The translations under genes and the position numbers were made by a program. A stretch of 64,000 bases of DNA from NCBI RefSeq assembly GCF_900089585.1, contig NZ_FLRH01000004.1:861001-925000 (forward strand), in the 5' to 3' direction. Numbering within the stretch: position 1 is the first letter of the stretch; every line of letters begins with the position of its first letter. Origin of the DNA: Micromonospora sediminicola. GTDB lineage: Bacteria; Actinomycetota; Actinomycetes; Mycobacteriales; Micromonosporaceae. The notes beneath the pieces are model-generated. The model did no database searches. It was not told the DNA's origin and worked only from the letters and a program-made list of their open reading frames with translations. Below, piece by piece: positions 39,086 to 47,456 of this stretch.

Positions 39086-40633
39086 TCAGCGGGCGGAGAA
39101 CGCCAGGGTGTACGCGCCGGAGCCGGACAACCCGACGACCCGGTAGCGGTAGGCGCCGGCCGGGGTGTCGGCGGTCAGCCGGGCGATCCCGTCCGCGCCG
39201 TCCGCGCGGGCCACGGTGCGGAACGCGCCGCCGGTGAAGCGTTGCAGCTCCAACACCACCCGGGCGCCGTCCGGCGCGGCGACGCAGGCCTCCTGCGCGC
39301 CACCGGCCACCCGGAAGAAGCGGCCGTCCGGCTGCACCTGGGCGCGCCCGGCGGTGATCCGGCCGGTCCGGCTCACCTGGCCGGTGCACTCGGTGTCGGC
39401 GGCCGGCGGCGCGGGCGGCGTGCTCACCGGCGGCGCGGTCTGCCCGCCACCGGCCGGCGGCTCGGCGGGCGCCTGCTGGCCGCCGGCGGTGACCAGGGTC
39501 AGGTTGTTGCGCTGGAGGATCTCGTTGACCGGCTGGAAGAACGTGACCCCGCCCCGGGTGCAGTCGCCGGACCCCCCGGAGGTGACGCCCTGCGCCTGGT
39601 CTCCGGAGAGCCACGCGCCCCCGGAGTCGCCCGGTTCGGCGCAGACGTTCGTCCGGGTCAGCCCGGTGACCGTCCCCTCCGGGTAGTTGACCGTGGCGTT
39701 CTTGGCCTGGACCACACCGCAGCGGGTGCCGGTGGTGGAGCCGGACCGGCAGATCGAGGCGCCGACCGGGGCCTCGGTGGAGCCGTTCACCGCCACCGTG
39801 CCGCCGTTGAAGTCGTTCACCACGCCCTGCGGCGTCCAGTCGCCGTTGACCTCGACCACCGCCCAGTCGTCACCCGGGAACGAGGACGCCGCGAACGTGC
39901 CCTGGGCGACCCGGTTCGACCCGGTGGTGCGGTCCCCCGGCCGGCCGCAGTGCCCGGCGGTGACGAAACCGCCGACCACCGAGAACCCGACCGAGCAGCG
40001 GCCGGCGTTGTTGATGAAGAACGCGTCGCCGCCCCGCACGTCGAACAACGGCCGGGGGGCCTCGTCGGCGGTCCGCACCCGGACCGTGCCGCCGTCCGCC
40101 CCGCCGGCGGCGGCGAGCCGGCGGCCGGCCGCCTCCGCGCCCGGTCGGGCGACCACCACGACGGAGTTGCTGGCCACGTCGACGTACCAGCCGGCGATGT
40201 CCGGGCCGGCGTCCGCGCCGGCCGCGTCGAGGCGGGTCTTCACCGCGTCCAGCTCGGCGACGCCACGCGCGACCCGCTTCGGCACCGCGCCGGCCGCCGT
40301 CACCCGGGCCTCGGCGGCCGGGTCGGCCACCGCCACGGTGAGCGTGGCGCCGTCGGCGCTGAGCCAGCTACCGCCGTAGTCAGCGCCGAGTTCGGTGCGC
40401 AGCCGGGTGACCGTGCCGGCCGCCCAGCGTTCGGTGCGCAGCCGGCGTACCGCCTGGTCGCGGGTGAGCGAGAGGTCGCGGCCCAGCGCGTCCAGGACCT
40501 CCGGGGCCACGCCGTCGGCGGCCGGGGCGGCCCTCCGGGGTCCCTCACCGGCGAACGACGGCAGGGTCACCGCCGCCGTCAACCCGGCCGCCGCCACCAG
40601 TACGCCGATGGCTGTCATCCGTCTGCGGTCCAT
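39086..40633 (-). CDS. Secreted S1 (chymotrypsin-like) serine protease with pro-region
   Basis: A 515-residue streptogrisin/alpha-lytic-type protease. It has a signal peptide (MTAIGVLVAAAGLTAAVTLP), a pro-region of ~150 residues including an alpha-lytic pro-domain (VKTRLDAAGADAGPDIAGWY), and then the protease domain. The triad is visible: His in GGFVTAGHCGRPGD, Asp in FPGDDWAVVEV, and Ser in NVCAEPGDSGGAWLSGDQAQ, with four paired Cys. After a Pro-rich linker (~residues 400-425) a C-terminal PPC-like beta domain (residues ~430-515, GRFFRVAGGAQEACVAAPDG) follows. ATG 40633 has a GGGAGGAG ribosome site. It is likely an extracellular nutritional protease. Confidence 0.9.
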   Translation of the reverse strand: MDRRRMTAIGVLVAAAGLTAAVTLPSFAGEGPRRAAPAADGVAPEVLDALGRDLSLTRDQAVRRLRTERWAAGTVTRLRTELGADYGGSWLSADGATLTVAVADPAAEARVTAAGAVPKRVARGVAELDAVKTRLDAAGADAGPDIAGWYVDVASNSVVVVARPGAEAAGRRLAAAGGADGGTVRVRTADEAPRPLFDVRGGDAFFINNAGRCSVGFSVVGGFVTAGHCGRPGDRTTGSNRVAQGTFAASSFPGDDWAVVEVNGDWTPQGVVNDFNGGTVAVNGSTEAPVGASICRSGSTTGTRCGVVQAKNATVNYPEGTVTGLTRTNVCAEPGDSGGAWLSGDQAQGVTSGGSGDCTRGGVTFFQPVNEILQRNNLTLVTAGGQQAPAEPPAGGGQTAPPVSTPPAPPAADTECTGQVSRTGRITAGRAQVQPDGRFFRVAGGAQEACVAAPDGARVVLELQRFTGGAFRTVARADGADGIARLTADTPAGAYRYRVVGLSGSGAYTLAFSAR

Positions 40634-40762
40634 CCGCCACGCTCCTCCCGACCGGCGCAGGGGCACGCCGGCCGACCGGGAGTACGGAGACGGACGCCGA
40701 TCGGTTGAGCAGGGGCAAGCGGTTTCGACGCAGCGTGTCCGGGCGTACCCGGAAAGCGACGA

Positions 40763-40792
40763 CGCCGGCCCACCGCGGACGGTGGGCCGGCG
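40763..40792 (-). terminator. Hairpin downstream of rnj
   Basis: Arms 40763-40774 and 40781-40792 (CGCCGGCCCACC and its exact complement) with a GCGGAC loop, beginning 16 bases after the RNase J stop in the direction of transcription. It separates the thyX-dapA-rnj unit from the protease gene. Confidence 0.75.
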
Positions 40793-40807
40793 CTCGGGCG
40801 CGGTCGG

Positions 40808-42496
40808 TCAGACCTCGACGACGGTCGGGACGATCATCGGGCGGCGCCGGTACGCGTCGTTGACCCAGCGGCCCACCGTGCGGCGGACGATCTGCTGGAG
40901 CTGGTGCGGGTCGGTGATGCCGTCCGCGGCGGCCCGGTTCAGCGCCTCGGTGACCAGCGGGATCACCGGGTTGAACGCGGCCGGGTCCTCGGAGAAGCCC
41001 TTCGCCGAGACGGTCGGCCCGGCGACCACCTTGCCGGTGACCGAGTCGACCACCACGGTGGTGGCGATGAAGCCGCCGTCGCCGAGGATCCGCCGCTCGG
41101 TCAGCAGCGACTCGCTGACGTCGCCCACGGCGAGGCCGTCGACGTAGACGTAGCGGCTCTTCACCCGCCCGACCAGGCTGGCCCGACCCTCGACCAGGTC
41201 GACCACGTCGCCGTCCTCGCAGAGCACGACCCGGTCCGGCGCGACGCCGGACTCGATGCCGAGCCGGGCGTGCGCGCGCAGGTGCCGCCACTCGCCGTGC
41301 ACCGGCATCAGGTTGCTCGGGCGGACGACGTTGAGCAGGTAGAGCAGCTCGCCCGCCGGGGCGTGGCCGGAGACGTGCACCTTGGCCACGTCCTTGTGCA
41401 CCACCACGGCGCCGGCCCGGGCCAGCCGGTTGATCACCCGGTAGACCGAGGTCTCGTTGCCCGGCACCAGCGACGAGGCCAGCACCACGGTGTCGCCGGG
41501 CGCGATGGTGATGTGCCGGTGGTCGCCGCTGGCCATCCGGCCCAGCGCGCTCATCGGCTCGCCCTGCGAGCCGGTGGACATGAGCACGATCTGCTCGGGC
41601 GGCAGGTTGGTGGCCTCCTCGATGCCGACCACCAGGCCGGGCGGGATGTTGAGCAGGCCCAGGTCGCGGGCGATGCCCATGTTGCGGACCATGGACCGGC
41701 CGATCAGCGCGACCTTGCGGCCGTGCTCGATGGCCGAGTCGAAGACCTGCTGCACCCGGTGCACGTGCGAGGCGAACGAGGCGACGATGATCCGCCCCTT
41801 GGCCTTCGCGAAGATCGAGTCGAGCACCGGCCCGATCTCCCGCTCCGGCGTGACGAACCCCGGGATCTCCGCGTTCGTCGAGTCGGAGAGCAGCAGGTCG
41901 ACGCCCTCGGCGCCGAGCCGGGCGAAACCGGCCAGGTCGGTGATCCGCCCGTCCAGCGGGAGCTGGTCCATCTTGAAGTCGCCGGTGTGCAGCACCAGGC
42001 CGGCCGGGGTGCGGATGGCCACCGCCAGCGCGTCCGGGATCGAGTGGTTCACCGCGAAGAACTCGCACTCGAACGGGCCCAGCCGTTCCCGGCCGCCCTC
42101 CCGCACGGTCAGCGTGTACGGCTGGATCCGCCGCTCGGCCAGCTTCGCCTCGACCAGCGCGAGGGTGAACTGGGAACCCACCAGCGGGATGTCCGGCTTG
42201 TGGGCGAGCAGGTACGGCACCGCGCCGATGTGGTCCTCGTGGCCGTGCGTGAGCACGATCGCCTGCACGTCGGCCAGCCGGTCCAGGATCGGCCCGAAGT
42301 CGGGCAGGATCAGGTCCACGCCGGGCTGCTCGACGTCGGGGAAGAGCACCCCGCAGTCGACGATGAGCAGCTTGCCGTCGTACTCGAAGACGGTCATGTT
42401 CCGGCCGATGGCGCCGAGTCCGCCGAGCGGGATGATCCGCAGGCCGCCCTCCGGCAGCGGCGGGGGCAGCTCACCCTCGATGTGCGCCTCGGTCAC
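40808..42496 (-). CDS. rnj: Ribonuclease J
   Basis: A 562-residue metallo-beta-lactamase/beta-CASP ribonuclease. The metal-binding motif is AIVLTHGHEDHIGAVPYLLA near residue 85, with further His/Asp ligands at HTGDFKMDQLP. The beta-CASP region carries SDSTNAEIPG, IVASFASHVHRVQQVFDSAI and VHVSGHAPAGELLYLLNVV. The C-terminal domain (residues ~460-562) matches RNase J. The enzyme has 5'-to-3' exonuclease and endonuclease activity in mRNA decay and rRNA processing. It lies directly after dapA (51 bases), a conserved actinobacterial pairing. Confidence 0.94.
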   Translation of the reverse strand: MTEAHIEGELPPPLPEGGLRIIPLGGLGAIGRNMTVFEYDGKLLIVDCGVLFPDVEQPGVDLILPDFGPILDRLADVQAIVLTHGHEDHIGAVPYLLAHKPDIPLVGSQFTLALVEAKLAERRIQPYTLTVREGGRERLGPFECEFFAVNHSIPDALAVAIRTPAGLVLHTGDFKMDQLPLDGRITDLAGFARLGAEGVDLLLSDSTNAEIPGFVTPEREIGPVLDSIFAKAKGRIIVASFASHVHRVQQVFDSAIEHGRKVALIGRSMVRNMGIARDLGLLNIPPGLVVGIEEATNLPPEQIVLMSTGSQGEPMSALGRMASGDHRHITIAPGDTVVLASSLVPGNETSVYRVINRLARAGAVVVHKDVAKVHVSGHAPAGELLYLLNVVRPSNLMPVHGEWRHLRAHARLGIESGVAPDRVVLCEDGDVVDLVEGRASLVGRVKSRYVYVDGLAVGDVSESLLTERRILGDGGFIATTVVVDSVTGKVVAGPTVSAKGFSEDPAAFNPVIPLVTEALNRAAADGITDPHQLQQIVRRTVGRWVNDAYRRRPMIVPTVVEV

Positions 42497-42547
42497 GCGT
42501 CACCTCATTCTGCGACGCCGTCGCGCGGCGTCCGTCGTGTCGTTGAA

Positions 42548-43474
42548 TCATTCGGGCAGGGGCAGGCCCGCCGCGGCGCAGTCGGCGCGCAGCTGGGCCA
42601 GTTCGTCGCCGGTGGCCTCGACCAGCGGCGGTCGTACCGGGCCGGACGGCAGACCCTGGGTCGCCAGTCCGGCCTTGACCAGGATGGTGCCCTGGGTGCG
42701 GAAGATGCCGGTGTAGAGCGGCAGGAGCCGCCGGTGCAGGGCGAGCGCCCCGGCCGTGTCGCCGGCCTCGAACGCCTCGATCATCTGCTTCGTCCCCACC
42801 CCGGTGAAGTGGGTGGAGGTGCCGACCACGCCGACCGCGCCGATCGACAGCATCGGCAGGGTGAGCGCGTCCTCGCCGCTGTAGAACGCGAGGTCGCTGC
42901 GGGCCAGCACCCAGGAGGTGGCGGTGAGGTCGCCCTTGGCGTCCTTGACCGCCACGATCCGGCCGTGTTCGGACAGCTTCACCAGCGTGTCGGTGGCGAT
43001 CGCGACACCGGAGCGGTGCGGGATGTCGTAGAGCATGACCGGGAGCCCGATGGCGTCCGCGACGGTGGTGAAGTGGCGCAGCAGCCCGGCCTGCGGCGGC
43101 TTGTTGTAGTAGGGCGTGACCACGAGCAGACCGTGCGCGCCGGCCTTCTCGGCCTGCGCGGCCAGCTCGACGGTGTGCCGGGTGTCGTTGGTGCCCACCC
43201 CGGCGACGATGCGGGCCCGGTCACCGACCGCCTCGACGACCGCGCGGATCAGCGTCTCCTTCTCCGCGTCGGTCGTGGTCGGGGACTCGCCCGTGGTGCC
43301 GTTGAGCACCAGCGCGTCGTTGCCCTGCTCGTCGACGAGATAGCGGGCCAGCCGGGCGGCGCCGTCGAGGTCGAGCGCCCCGTCCGGGGTGAACGGGGTC
43401 ACCATGGCCGTGATCACTCGCCCGAACGGGCGCGACGGGCCCCGCTCCGGGGCGGCAGGGTGGTCGTGCGTCAT
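42548..43474 (-). CDS. dapA: 4-hydroxy-tetrahydrodipicolinate synthase
   Basis: A 308-residue TIM-barrel aldolase. Motifs are ALVLNGTTGESPTTTDAEKE, GVGTNDTRHTVELAAQAEKA, the YDIPHRSG Tyr, and the Schiff-base Lys in RIVAVKDAKGDL. It condenses pyruvate with aspartate semialdehyde as the first committed step to diaminopimelate and lysine. ATG 43474 is favoured; a GTG two codons upstream (43480) is the alternative. It lies between thyX and rnj in the same direction, with dapB further upstream in the window. Confidence 0.94.
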   Translation of the reverse strand: MTHDHPAAPERGPSRPFGRVITAMVTPFTPDGALDLDGAARLARYLVDEQGNDALVLNGTTGESPTTTDAEKETLIRAVVEAVGDRARIVAGVGTNDTRHTVELAAQAEKAGAHGLLVVTPYYNKPPQAGLLRHFTTVADAIGLPVMLYDIPHRSGVAIATDTLVKLSEHGRIVAVKDAKGDLTATSWVLARSDLAFYSGEDALTLPMLSIGAVGVVGTSTHFTGVGTKQMIEAFEAGDTAGALALHRRLLPLYTGIFRTQGTILVKAGLATQGLPSGPVRPPLVEATGDELAQLRADCAAAGLPLPE

Positions 43475-43526
43475 GTTCACAACCTAGCGGACGACCACCG
43501 GTGGCCCGGCGGCGAAGGGCGACGAG

Positions 43527-44273
43527 TCACTCGGCGTGCGGCGACGCCGCCACCTCGGTGCCGTCCGGCAGCGTGGAGATCACGAAGTCGGCGAAGACGT
43601 TCGGCGCGACGCCCTGGAGCTGCCGCAGGCACTCGACCGCCAGCTCGCGGATCTCCACGTCGGCGTGCTCGGTGGCGCGCATCTTGACGAAGTGCCGCCA
43701 GGCCCGGTAGTTGCCGGTCACCACGATCCGGGTCTCGGTCGCGTTCGGCAGCACGGCCCGGGCCGCCTGGCGGGCCTGCTTACGGCGCAGCGTCGGGTTG
43801 GGCTCGTCGGTGAAGCGGGCCTCCAGCCCCTCCAGCAACTCGGTGTACGCCCGCACCGCCGCCTCGGACGCCTCGACGAACTTCTTGTGCAGCTCGGGGT
43901 CGTCGGCGATCACCGCCGGCTCGACCATCGCCGCGTCCCGCTCGGGGACGTAGCGCTGGGAGAGCTGCGAGTAGGAGAAGTGCCGGTGCCGGATCAGCTC
44001 GTGGGTGAACGAGCGGGAGACGCCGCTGAAGTAGAAGCTCACCGAGCCGTGCTCCAGCACGCTCAGGTGGCCGACGTCCAGGATGTGTGCCAGGTAGCCG
44101 GCGTTCGTCGCGGTCGCCGGGTTTGGCTTCTTCCAGCTCTGGTAGCAGGCCCGGCCGGCGAACTCGGCGAGGGCCTGACCGCCGTCGGCGTCGGTCGACC
44201 ACGGCACGTCGTCCGGCGCCTGGAACTGGGTCCACGCGATCAGCTTGACCTGGGGCTGCACCATCTCCGGCAT
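43527..44273 (-). CDS. thyX: Flavin-dependent thymidylate synthase ThyX
   Basis: A 248-residue FAD-dependent thymidylate synthase with the signature RHRHFSYSQLSQRYVPE (RHRxxSxxxxR near residue 96). It also has GHLSVLEHGSVSFYFSGVSR and NYRAWRHFVKMRATEHADVE. It methylates dUMP using methylenetetrahydrofolate and NADPH, independent of ThyA. ATG 44273 (MPEMVQPQVKL) is the start; the longer upstream frame runs into a repeat-rich non-coding stretch. It is first of the thyX-dapA-rnj unit. Confidence 0.94.
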   Translation of the reverse strand: MPEMVQPQVKLIAWTQFQAPDDVPWSTDADGGQALAEFAGRACYQSWKKPNPATATNAGYLAHILDVGHLSVLEHGSVSFYFSGVSRSFTHELIRHRHFSYSQLSQRYVPERDAAMVEPAVIADDPELHKKFVEASEAAVRAYTELLEGLEARFTDEPNPTLRRKQARQAARAVLPNATETRIVVTGNYRAWRHFVKMRATEHADVEIRELAVECLRQLQGVAPNVFADFVISTLPDGTEVAASPHAE

Positions 44274-44399
44274 GCCGAGGACTGTAGTTGCCCCCGGCCC
44301 GGCGGGGGAAATCGGCCACGCGGTCGACCAGGAGGCACTCCGCCCACGCGTGTCCAAGCTCTCGCCCCGGCGTCCCGCCCGGGCCGGACTCCTCGGCAG

Positions 44400-44435
44400 A
44401 GTGCCTTTCGAGCTGAGTCGTCGGTGATATCGCCG
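44400..44435. repeat. 36-bp inverted repeat, left arm
   Basis: This arm starts AGTGCCTTTCGAGCTGAGTC and ends in GGTGATATCGCCG. It matches the reverse complement of 44806-44841 at 35 of 36 positions, with 370 bases between the arms. Each arm contains its own near-palindrome around GATATC. Confidence 0.9.
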
Positions 44436-44764
44436 GCCCGCCCCCGTTACGCGGCGGCGGCCTGTCCGGACCGTTGTCTCCACCGCTCCGCCGGGCCCGG
44501 CGCCGCTCCCTCCGGAAGGTCGGGCACCGGACGACAGCACCGACGTCGGTACGGCGGAGCACGACGGACGAACGGCCGACCACGACATCGGCACCGCCGA
44601 GCGCGACCTCGGGAATGGCCGACCCCGACATCGGCATCGCGACGCGCGACGTCGGCACGGCCCGGCGCAACGTAGGGCCCGGCGCAACGTAGGCCCGGCG
44701 TAACGTCGGCACGGGTCCGGCGCAAGTTAGGCACGGCCCGTTGCAACGTTGCACCTCCCGGCGC

Positions 44765-44806
44765 GGCATCGGCATCGGCATCGGCATCGGCATCGGCATC
44801 GGCATC
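44765..44806. repeat. GGCATC hexamer array, 7 perfect copies
   Basis: Seven uninterrupted GGCATC units immediately abut the right 36-bp arm, whose first bases continue the pattern as GGCGATATC. Such pure hexamer runs are prone to slippage, so copy number may vary between strains. Confidence 0.95.
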
Positions 44807-44841
44807 GGCGATATCACCAACGACTCAGCTCGAAAGGCACT
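44806..44841. repeat. 36-bp inverted repeat, right arm
   Basis: Complement of 44400-44435 with a single mismatch; it ends CAGCTCGAAAGGCACT. A short fragment of the outer end (GGCACTCCG) also appears at 44334, so partial copies may be more numerous. Confidence 0.9.
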
Positions 44842-44863
44842 CCGGAGCCAGCATCGCTGTCAT

Positions 44864-44992
44864 CCCAGCACCGCCGTCCCCCACAGCACCGCCGTCCCCC
44901 ACAGCACCGCCGTCGCCCCCAGCACCGCCGTCACCCCGGCACCGCCGTCACCCCAGCCACCGCCGTCGCCAACCCAGCCACCGCCGTCGCCC
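44864..44992. repeat. 18-bp minisatellite, ~7 imperfect copies
   Basis: The core CAGCACCGCCGTC recurs at 44866, 44884, 44902 and 44920, exactly 18 bases apart, then in variant form (GGCACCGCCGTC, CAGCCACCGCCGTC) to 44992. The later copies vary by one to three bases in length. There are no unique spacers, so it is not a CRISPR array. Confidence 0.9.
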
Positions 44993-45059
44993 CGGGTGCG
45001 CGCCCGGCGGCCCAGGTGGCTCGGCGGCACCGCGCGAGCCGGCCGCGCGGGCGAGCCCG

Positions 45060-45587
45060 TCAGACGTAGAGCGAGGGGAACGGCGCCCACGGCAGGTTGC
45101 GGACCACCGAGAAGACCGCCCAGGCGGCCAGGAAACCACCGATCACCTTGGGGCTGAAGCGCGGCTCGGGCAGCCGCCACCCGAACGCCCGGTTGCCGGC
45201 CCAGGCGGCGAAGAGCCAGGCCAGGAACGGCAGCGCGAAGACGAAGAGGAAGTGGTGCCGGGCGGCGGCCGGCAGGTCGCCGTGCAGCACGTACCAGAGG
45301 GCGCGGGTGCCGCCGCACCCCGGGCAGTCCAGCCCGGTGGTGAGCTTGAGCAGGCAGGTCGGCCGGGCGTCCGGGTCGCTCTGGGTCGGGTCACTGATCA
45401 GCGCGTATGCCATGCCGAGGCCGACGCAGCCCAGCGCCGCCAGCGGCACCGCCCAGCGCGGGGCGCGGGCGTGCAGGCGCAGCACCATCCGGGTGAACCG
45501 GTCGGGCTCGACCGGCGGATAGGGGTGGTGCGGGTGCGTCTCCGGGTGCGGGTCGGTCACGGTGGCAGGCCGGTCAACGCTCGTCAC
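45060..45587 (-). CDS. DUF2752 membrane protein
   Basis: A 175-residue protein. After a Pro/His-rich N-terminus come three or four hydrophobic helices and the DUF2752 signature LTTGLDCPGCGGTRALWYVL, with the conserved CPxCGGTR motif, followed by LHGDLPAAARHHFLFVF. The domain is widespread with unknown function. GTG 45587 is the chosen start (VTSVDRPATV); it follows the YcaQ-like gene stop by four bases, so the two are probably co-transcribed. The 3' end borders the repeat-rich region. Confidence 0.85.
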   Translation of the reverse strand: MTSVDRPATVTDPHPETHPHHPYPPVEPDRFTRMVLRLHARAPRWAVPLAALGCVGLGMAYALISDPTQSDPDARPTCLLKLTTGLDCPGCGGTRALWYVLHGDLPAAARHHFLFVFALPFLAWLFAAWAGNRAFGWRLPEPRFSPKVIGGFLAAWAVFSVVRNLPWAPFPSLYV

Positions 45588-45591
45588 GCGC

Positions 45592-46821
45592 TCACCGTAC
45601 ACCCGCCACGCCCACCAACGCGGCGGCCAGCGGCGCGGCCAGGTCACCGGCGGCCGGCGGGGCGACCGCGTCCAGGCCGAGCCAGCCGGCGAGCCGGTAG
45701 AGCTCGGCGGCGAGCGCCACCGCCGTCTCCCCCGGGTCGGCGCCCGGCTCCACCCAGGCGGCCGGCACCAGCAGCGCGCCGGCCTTCCGGTCGGCCTTGA
45801 GGTCGACCCGTGCGGTGAAGCGCTCACCCTGGCGGAACGGCAGCACGTAGTAGCCGTGGACCCGCTGCGGCGCCGGCACGTAGATCTCGATCCGGTAGGT
45901 GAAGCCGAACAGCCGCTCGGTGCGGCCCCGCTCCCAGACCAGCGGGTCGAACGGGCTGACCAGCGTGTTGCCCCGCACCCAGCGGGGCAGCCGGGCGTCG
46001 GCGTGCAGGTAGGCCGGCTGCCGCCAGCCCTGGACCGTGACCGGGGTCAGCTCGCCCGCCTCGACCAGCTCGGCGACCGCGCGCCGGGCGCCGGCGACCG
46101 GCAGCCGGAAGTAGTCGCGCAGCTCCGGCTCGGCGGCGACGCCGAGCGACCGGGCCGCGATCGACACCAGGGTGCGGTGCGCGTCGGCGTCGGCGGGGGT
46201 GGGCGCGTCCAGCACGGCGGCCGGCAACACCCGCTCGGGCAGGTCGTAGCGGCGGGCGAAGGAGTTGGTGCGGTCGGCCGCGGTGACCTCGCCGGCCCAG
46301 AAGAGAAACTCCAACGCCCGTTTCACGGCGGACCAGTTCCAGCCCCAGTTGCCGGTCTCACGCGGCGCGTCGTGCTCGATCTCGGCGGCGGTGAGCGGCC
46401 CTCGGGCGGCCACCTCGTCGCGCACCCATGCCACCAGCTCGGGCTGCTCCTCGGCGATCCGGCGCATGCCGCCCCAGGCCTCGTCGCGCGCCTTGGCCAT
46501 CCGCCAGCGCAGCGCCGGGTGCAGCCGCACCGGGACCAGCGACGCCTCGTGCGCCCAGTATTCGAACAGCTCCCGCGGACGGCGGTAGGCCGCGGTGTCG
46601 AGCAGGGCGGTCGGGTAGGGGCCGAGGCGACTGTAGAGCGGCAGGTAGTGCGCGCGTTGCAGCACGTTGACCGAGTCCATCTGGATCAACCCGACCCGGT
46701 CGAGCACCCGGCGCAGGTGTCGTCGGGTGGGCACGCCGGCGGGCGCCGGGTCGGCGAAGCCCTGGGCGGCCAGGGCGATCCGCCGGGCCTGGGCGAGGGA
46801 GAGCGATTCCGGTACGGCCAT
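45592..46821 (-). CDS. YcaQ-like winged-helix DNA glycosylase family protein
   Basis: A 409-residue protein of the HTH_42/YcaQ family. Typical segments are LSLAQARRIALAAQGF, VLDRVGLIQMDSVNVLQRAH, LPLYSRLGPYPTALLDTAAY, FEYWAHEASLVPVRLHPALR and the C-terminal PLVWERGRTERLFGFTYRIE. YcaQ/AlkX and Streptomyces AZL proteins are glycosylases that unhook interstrand crosslinks or act on bulky alkylated bases. The QxD-type catalytic region corresponds to the IQMDSVN stretch. ATG 46821. It is divergent from a GNAT gene 83 bases away. Confidence 0.87.
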   Translation of the reverse strand: MAVPESLSLAQARRIALAAQGFADPAPAGVPTRRHLRRVLDRVGLIQMDSVNVLQRAHYLPLYSRLGPYPTALLDTAAYRRPRELFEYWAHEASLVPVRLHPALRWRMAKARDEAWGGMRRIAEEQPELVAWVRDEVAARGPLTAAEIEHDAPRETGNWGWNWSAVKRALEFLFWAGEVTAADRTNSFARRYDLPERVLPAAVLDAPTPADADAHRTLVSIAARSLGVAAEPELRDYFRLPVAGARRAVAELVEAGELTPVTVQGWRQPAYLHADARLPRWVRGNTLVSPFDPLVWERGRTERLFGFTYRIEIYVPAPQRVHGYYVLPFRQGERFTARVDLKADRKAGALLVPAAWVEPGADPGETAVALAAELYRLAGWLGLDAVAPPAAGDLAAPLAAALVGVAGVR

Positions 46822-46904
46822 CGTGGGCGACCCTAATCCAGCCCTCCGACATCACCCGGGAGCGGCGGCTGGACTGTTCGCCCGTCGGGGCATAGAACGG
46901 ACAG

Positions 46905-47456
46905 GTGCTCACCATTCGCCGGGAGGAGCCGGACGACGCCGAGGCGATCGCCCGGGTGCACATCCACGGCTGGCAGGCCGGCTACGCCGGGATCATGCCC
47001 GACGAGGTGCTGAACCGACTCAACCCGCGCGCCTGGGCGCAGCGGCGTCGCGACCTCGGCACCGCCGACCCGGACCACCCGTTCACCACGCTGGTCGCCG
47101 AGGACGACGGCCTGGTCGCCGGGTTCACCACGTTCGGGCCGTACCGGAACAACCAGGACCGCGGCGACCTGGACCCGGCGCACGGCGAGCTGCTGGCGAT
47201 CTACCTGGAGCCGGCGTACTGGGGTTCGGGCGTCGGTCGGACGCTGCTCACCGCGGCACGCGCCGGCCTGGCCGAGCGGGGCTGGACCGGCTACCGGCTC
47301 TGGGTGCTCGCCGACAACGCGCGGGCCCGCCGCTTCTACGAGCGGGCCGGGCACTCACCGGACGGCGAGGAGTCCGCCTATCCGGTGCCGCTGGCCGGCG
47401 GACGCACCCCGGTCCTGCTCCGCGAGCTGCGCTACACCGCCCGGCTCGACGACTGA
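46905..47456 (+). CDS. GNAT-family N-acetyltransferase
   Basis: A 183-residue acetyltransferase with IRREEPDDAEAIARVHIHGW at the N-terminus and the acetyl-CoA loop IYLEPAYWGSGVGRTLLTAA (motif A, Q/R-x2-G-x-G/A type). It ends with ADNARARRFYERAGHSPDG. The substrate is unknown. The start is GTG 46905. The last 102 bases overlap the convergent mannosyltransferase-like gene. A second member of the same subfamily is at 48680, on the other side of that gene. Confidence 0.87.
   Translation: MLTIRREEPDDAEAIARVHIHGWQAGYAGIMPDEVLNRLNPRAWAQRRRDLGTADPDHPFTTLVAEDDGLVAGFTTFGPYRNNQDRGDLDPAHGELLAIYLEPAYWGSGVGRTLLTAARAGLAERGWTGYRLWVLADNARARRFYERAGHSPDGEESAYPVPLAGGRTPVLLRELRYTARLDD

Larger units (their letters stand above)
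44274..45059. other. 786-bp repeat-rich non-coding region
   Basis: No gene can be supported in this gap between the thyX start and the stop of the DUF2752 gene. Open frames exist but are low-complexity products of the repeats. It holds, in order, a 36-bp inverted-repeat arm (44400), a stretch of degenerate units built on CGACATCGGCACCG and CCGGCGCAACGTAGG (~44540-44757), a GGCATC hexamer array (44765), the second 36-bp arm (44806), and an 18-bp minisatellite (44864). The promoter of thyX should lie at its left edge. Confidence 0.75.

Noticed and set aside
44400..44841. Complete insertion sequence bounded by the 36-bp inverted repeats
   Set aside because: No transposase frame lies between the arms and no target-site duplication is visible; at most a non-autonomous or decayed element.
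44864..44992. Possible CRISPR array
   Set aside because: The 18-bp units are contiguous, with no unique spacers of constant length and no cas genes nearby; it is a minisatellite.
44741..45157. Low-complexity open frames encoding Gly-Ile or Arg-His runs and STAVPH-like repeats
   Set aside because: They are direct translations of the hexamer and 18-bp repeats, have no ribosome site, and overlap the DUF2752 gene antisense.
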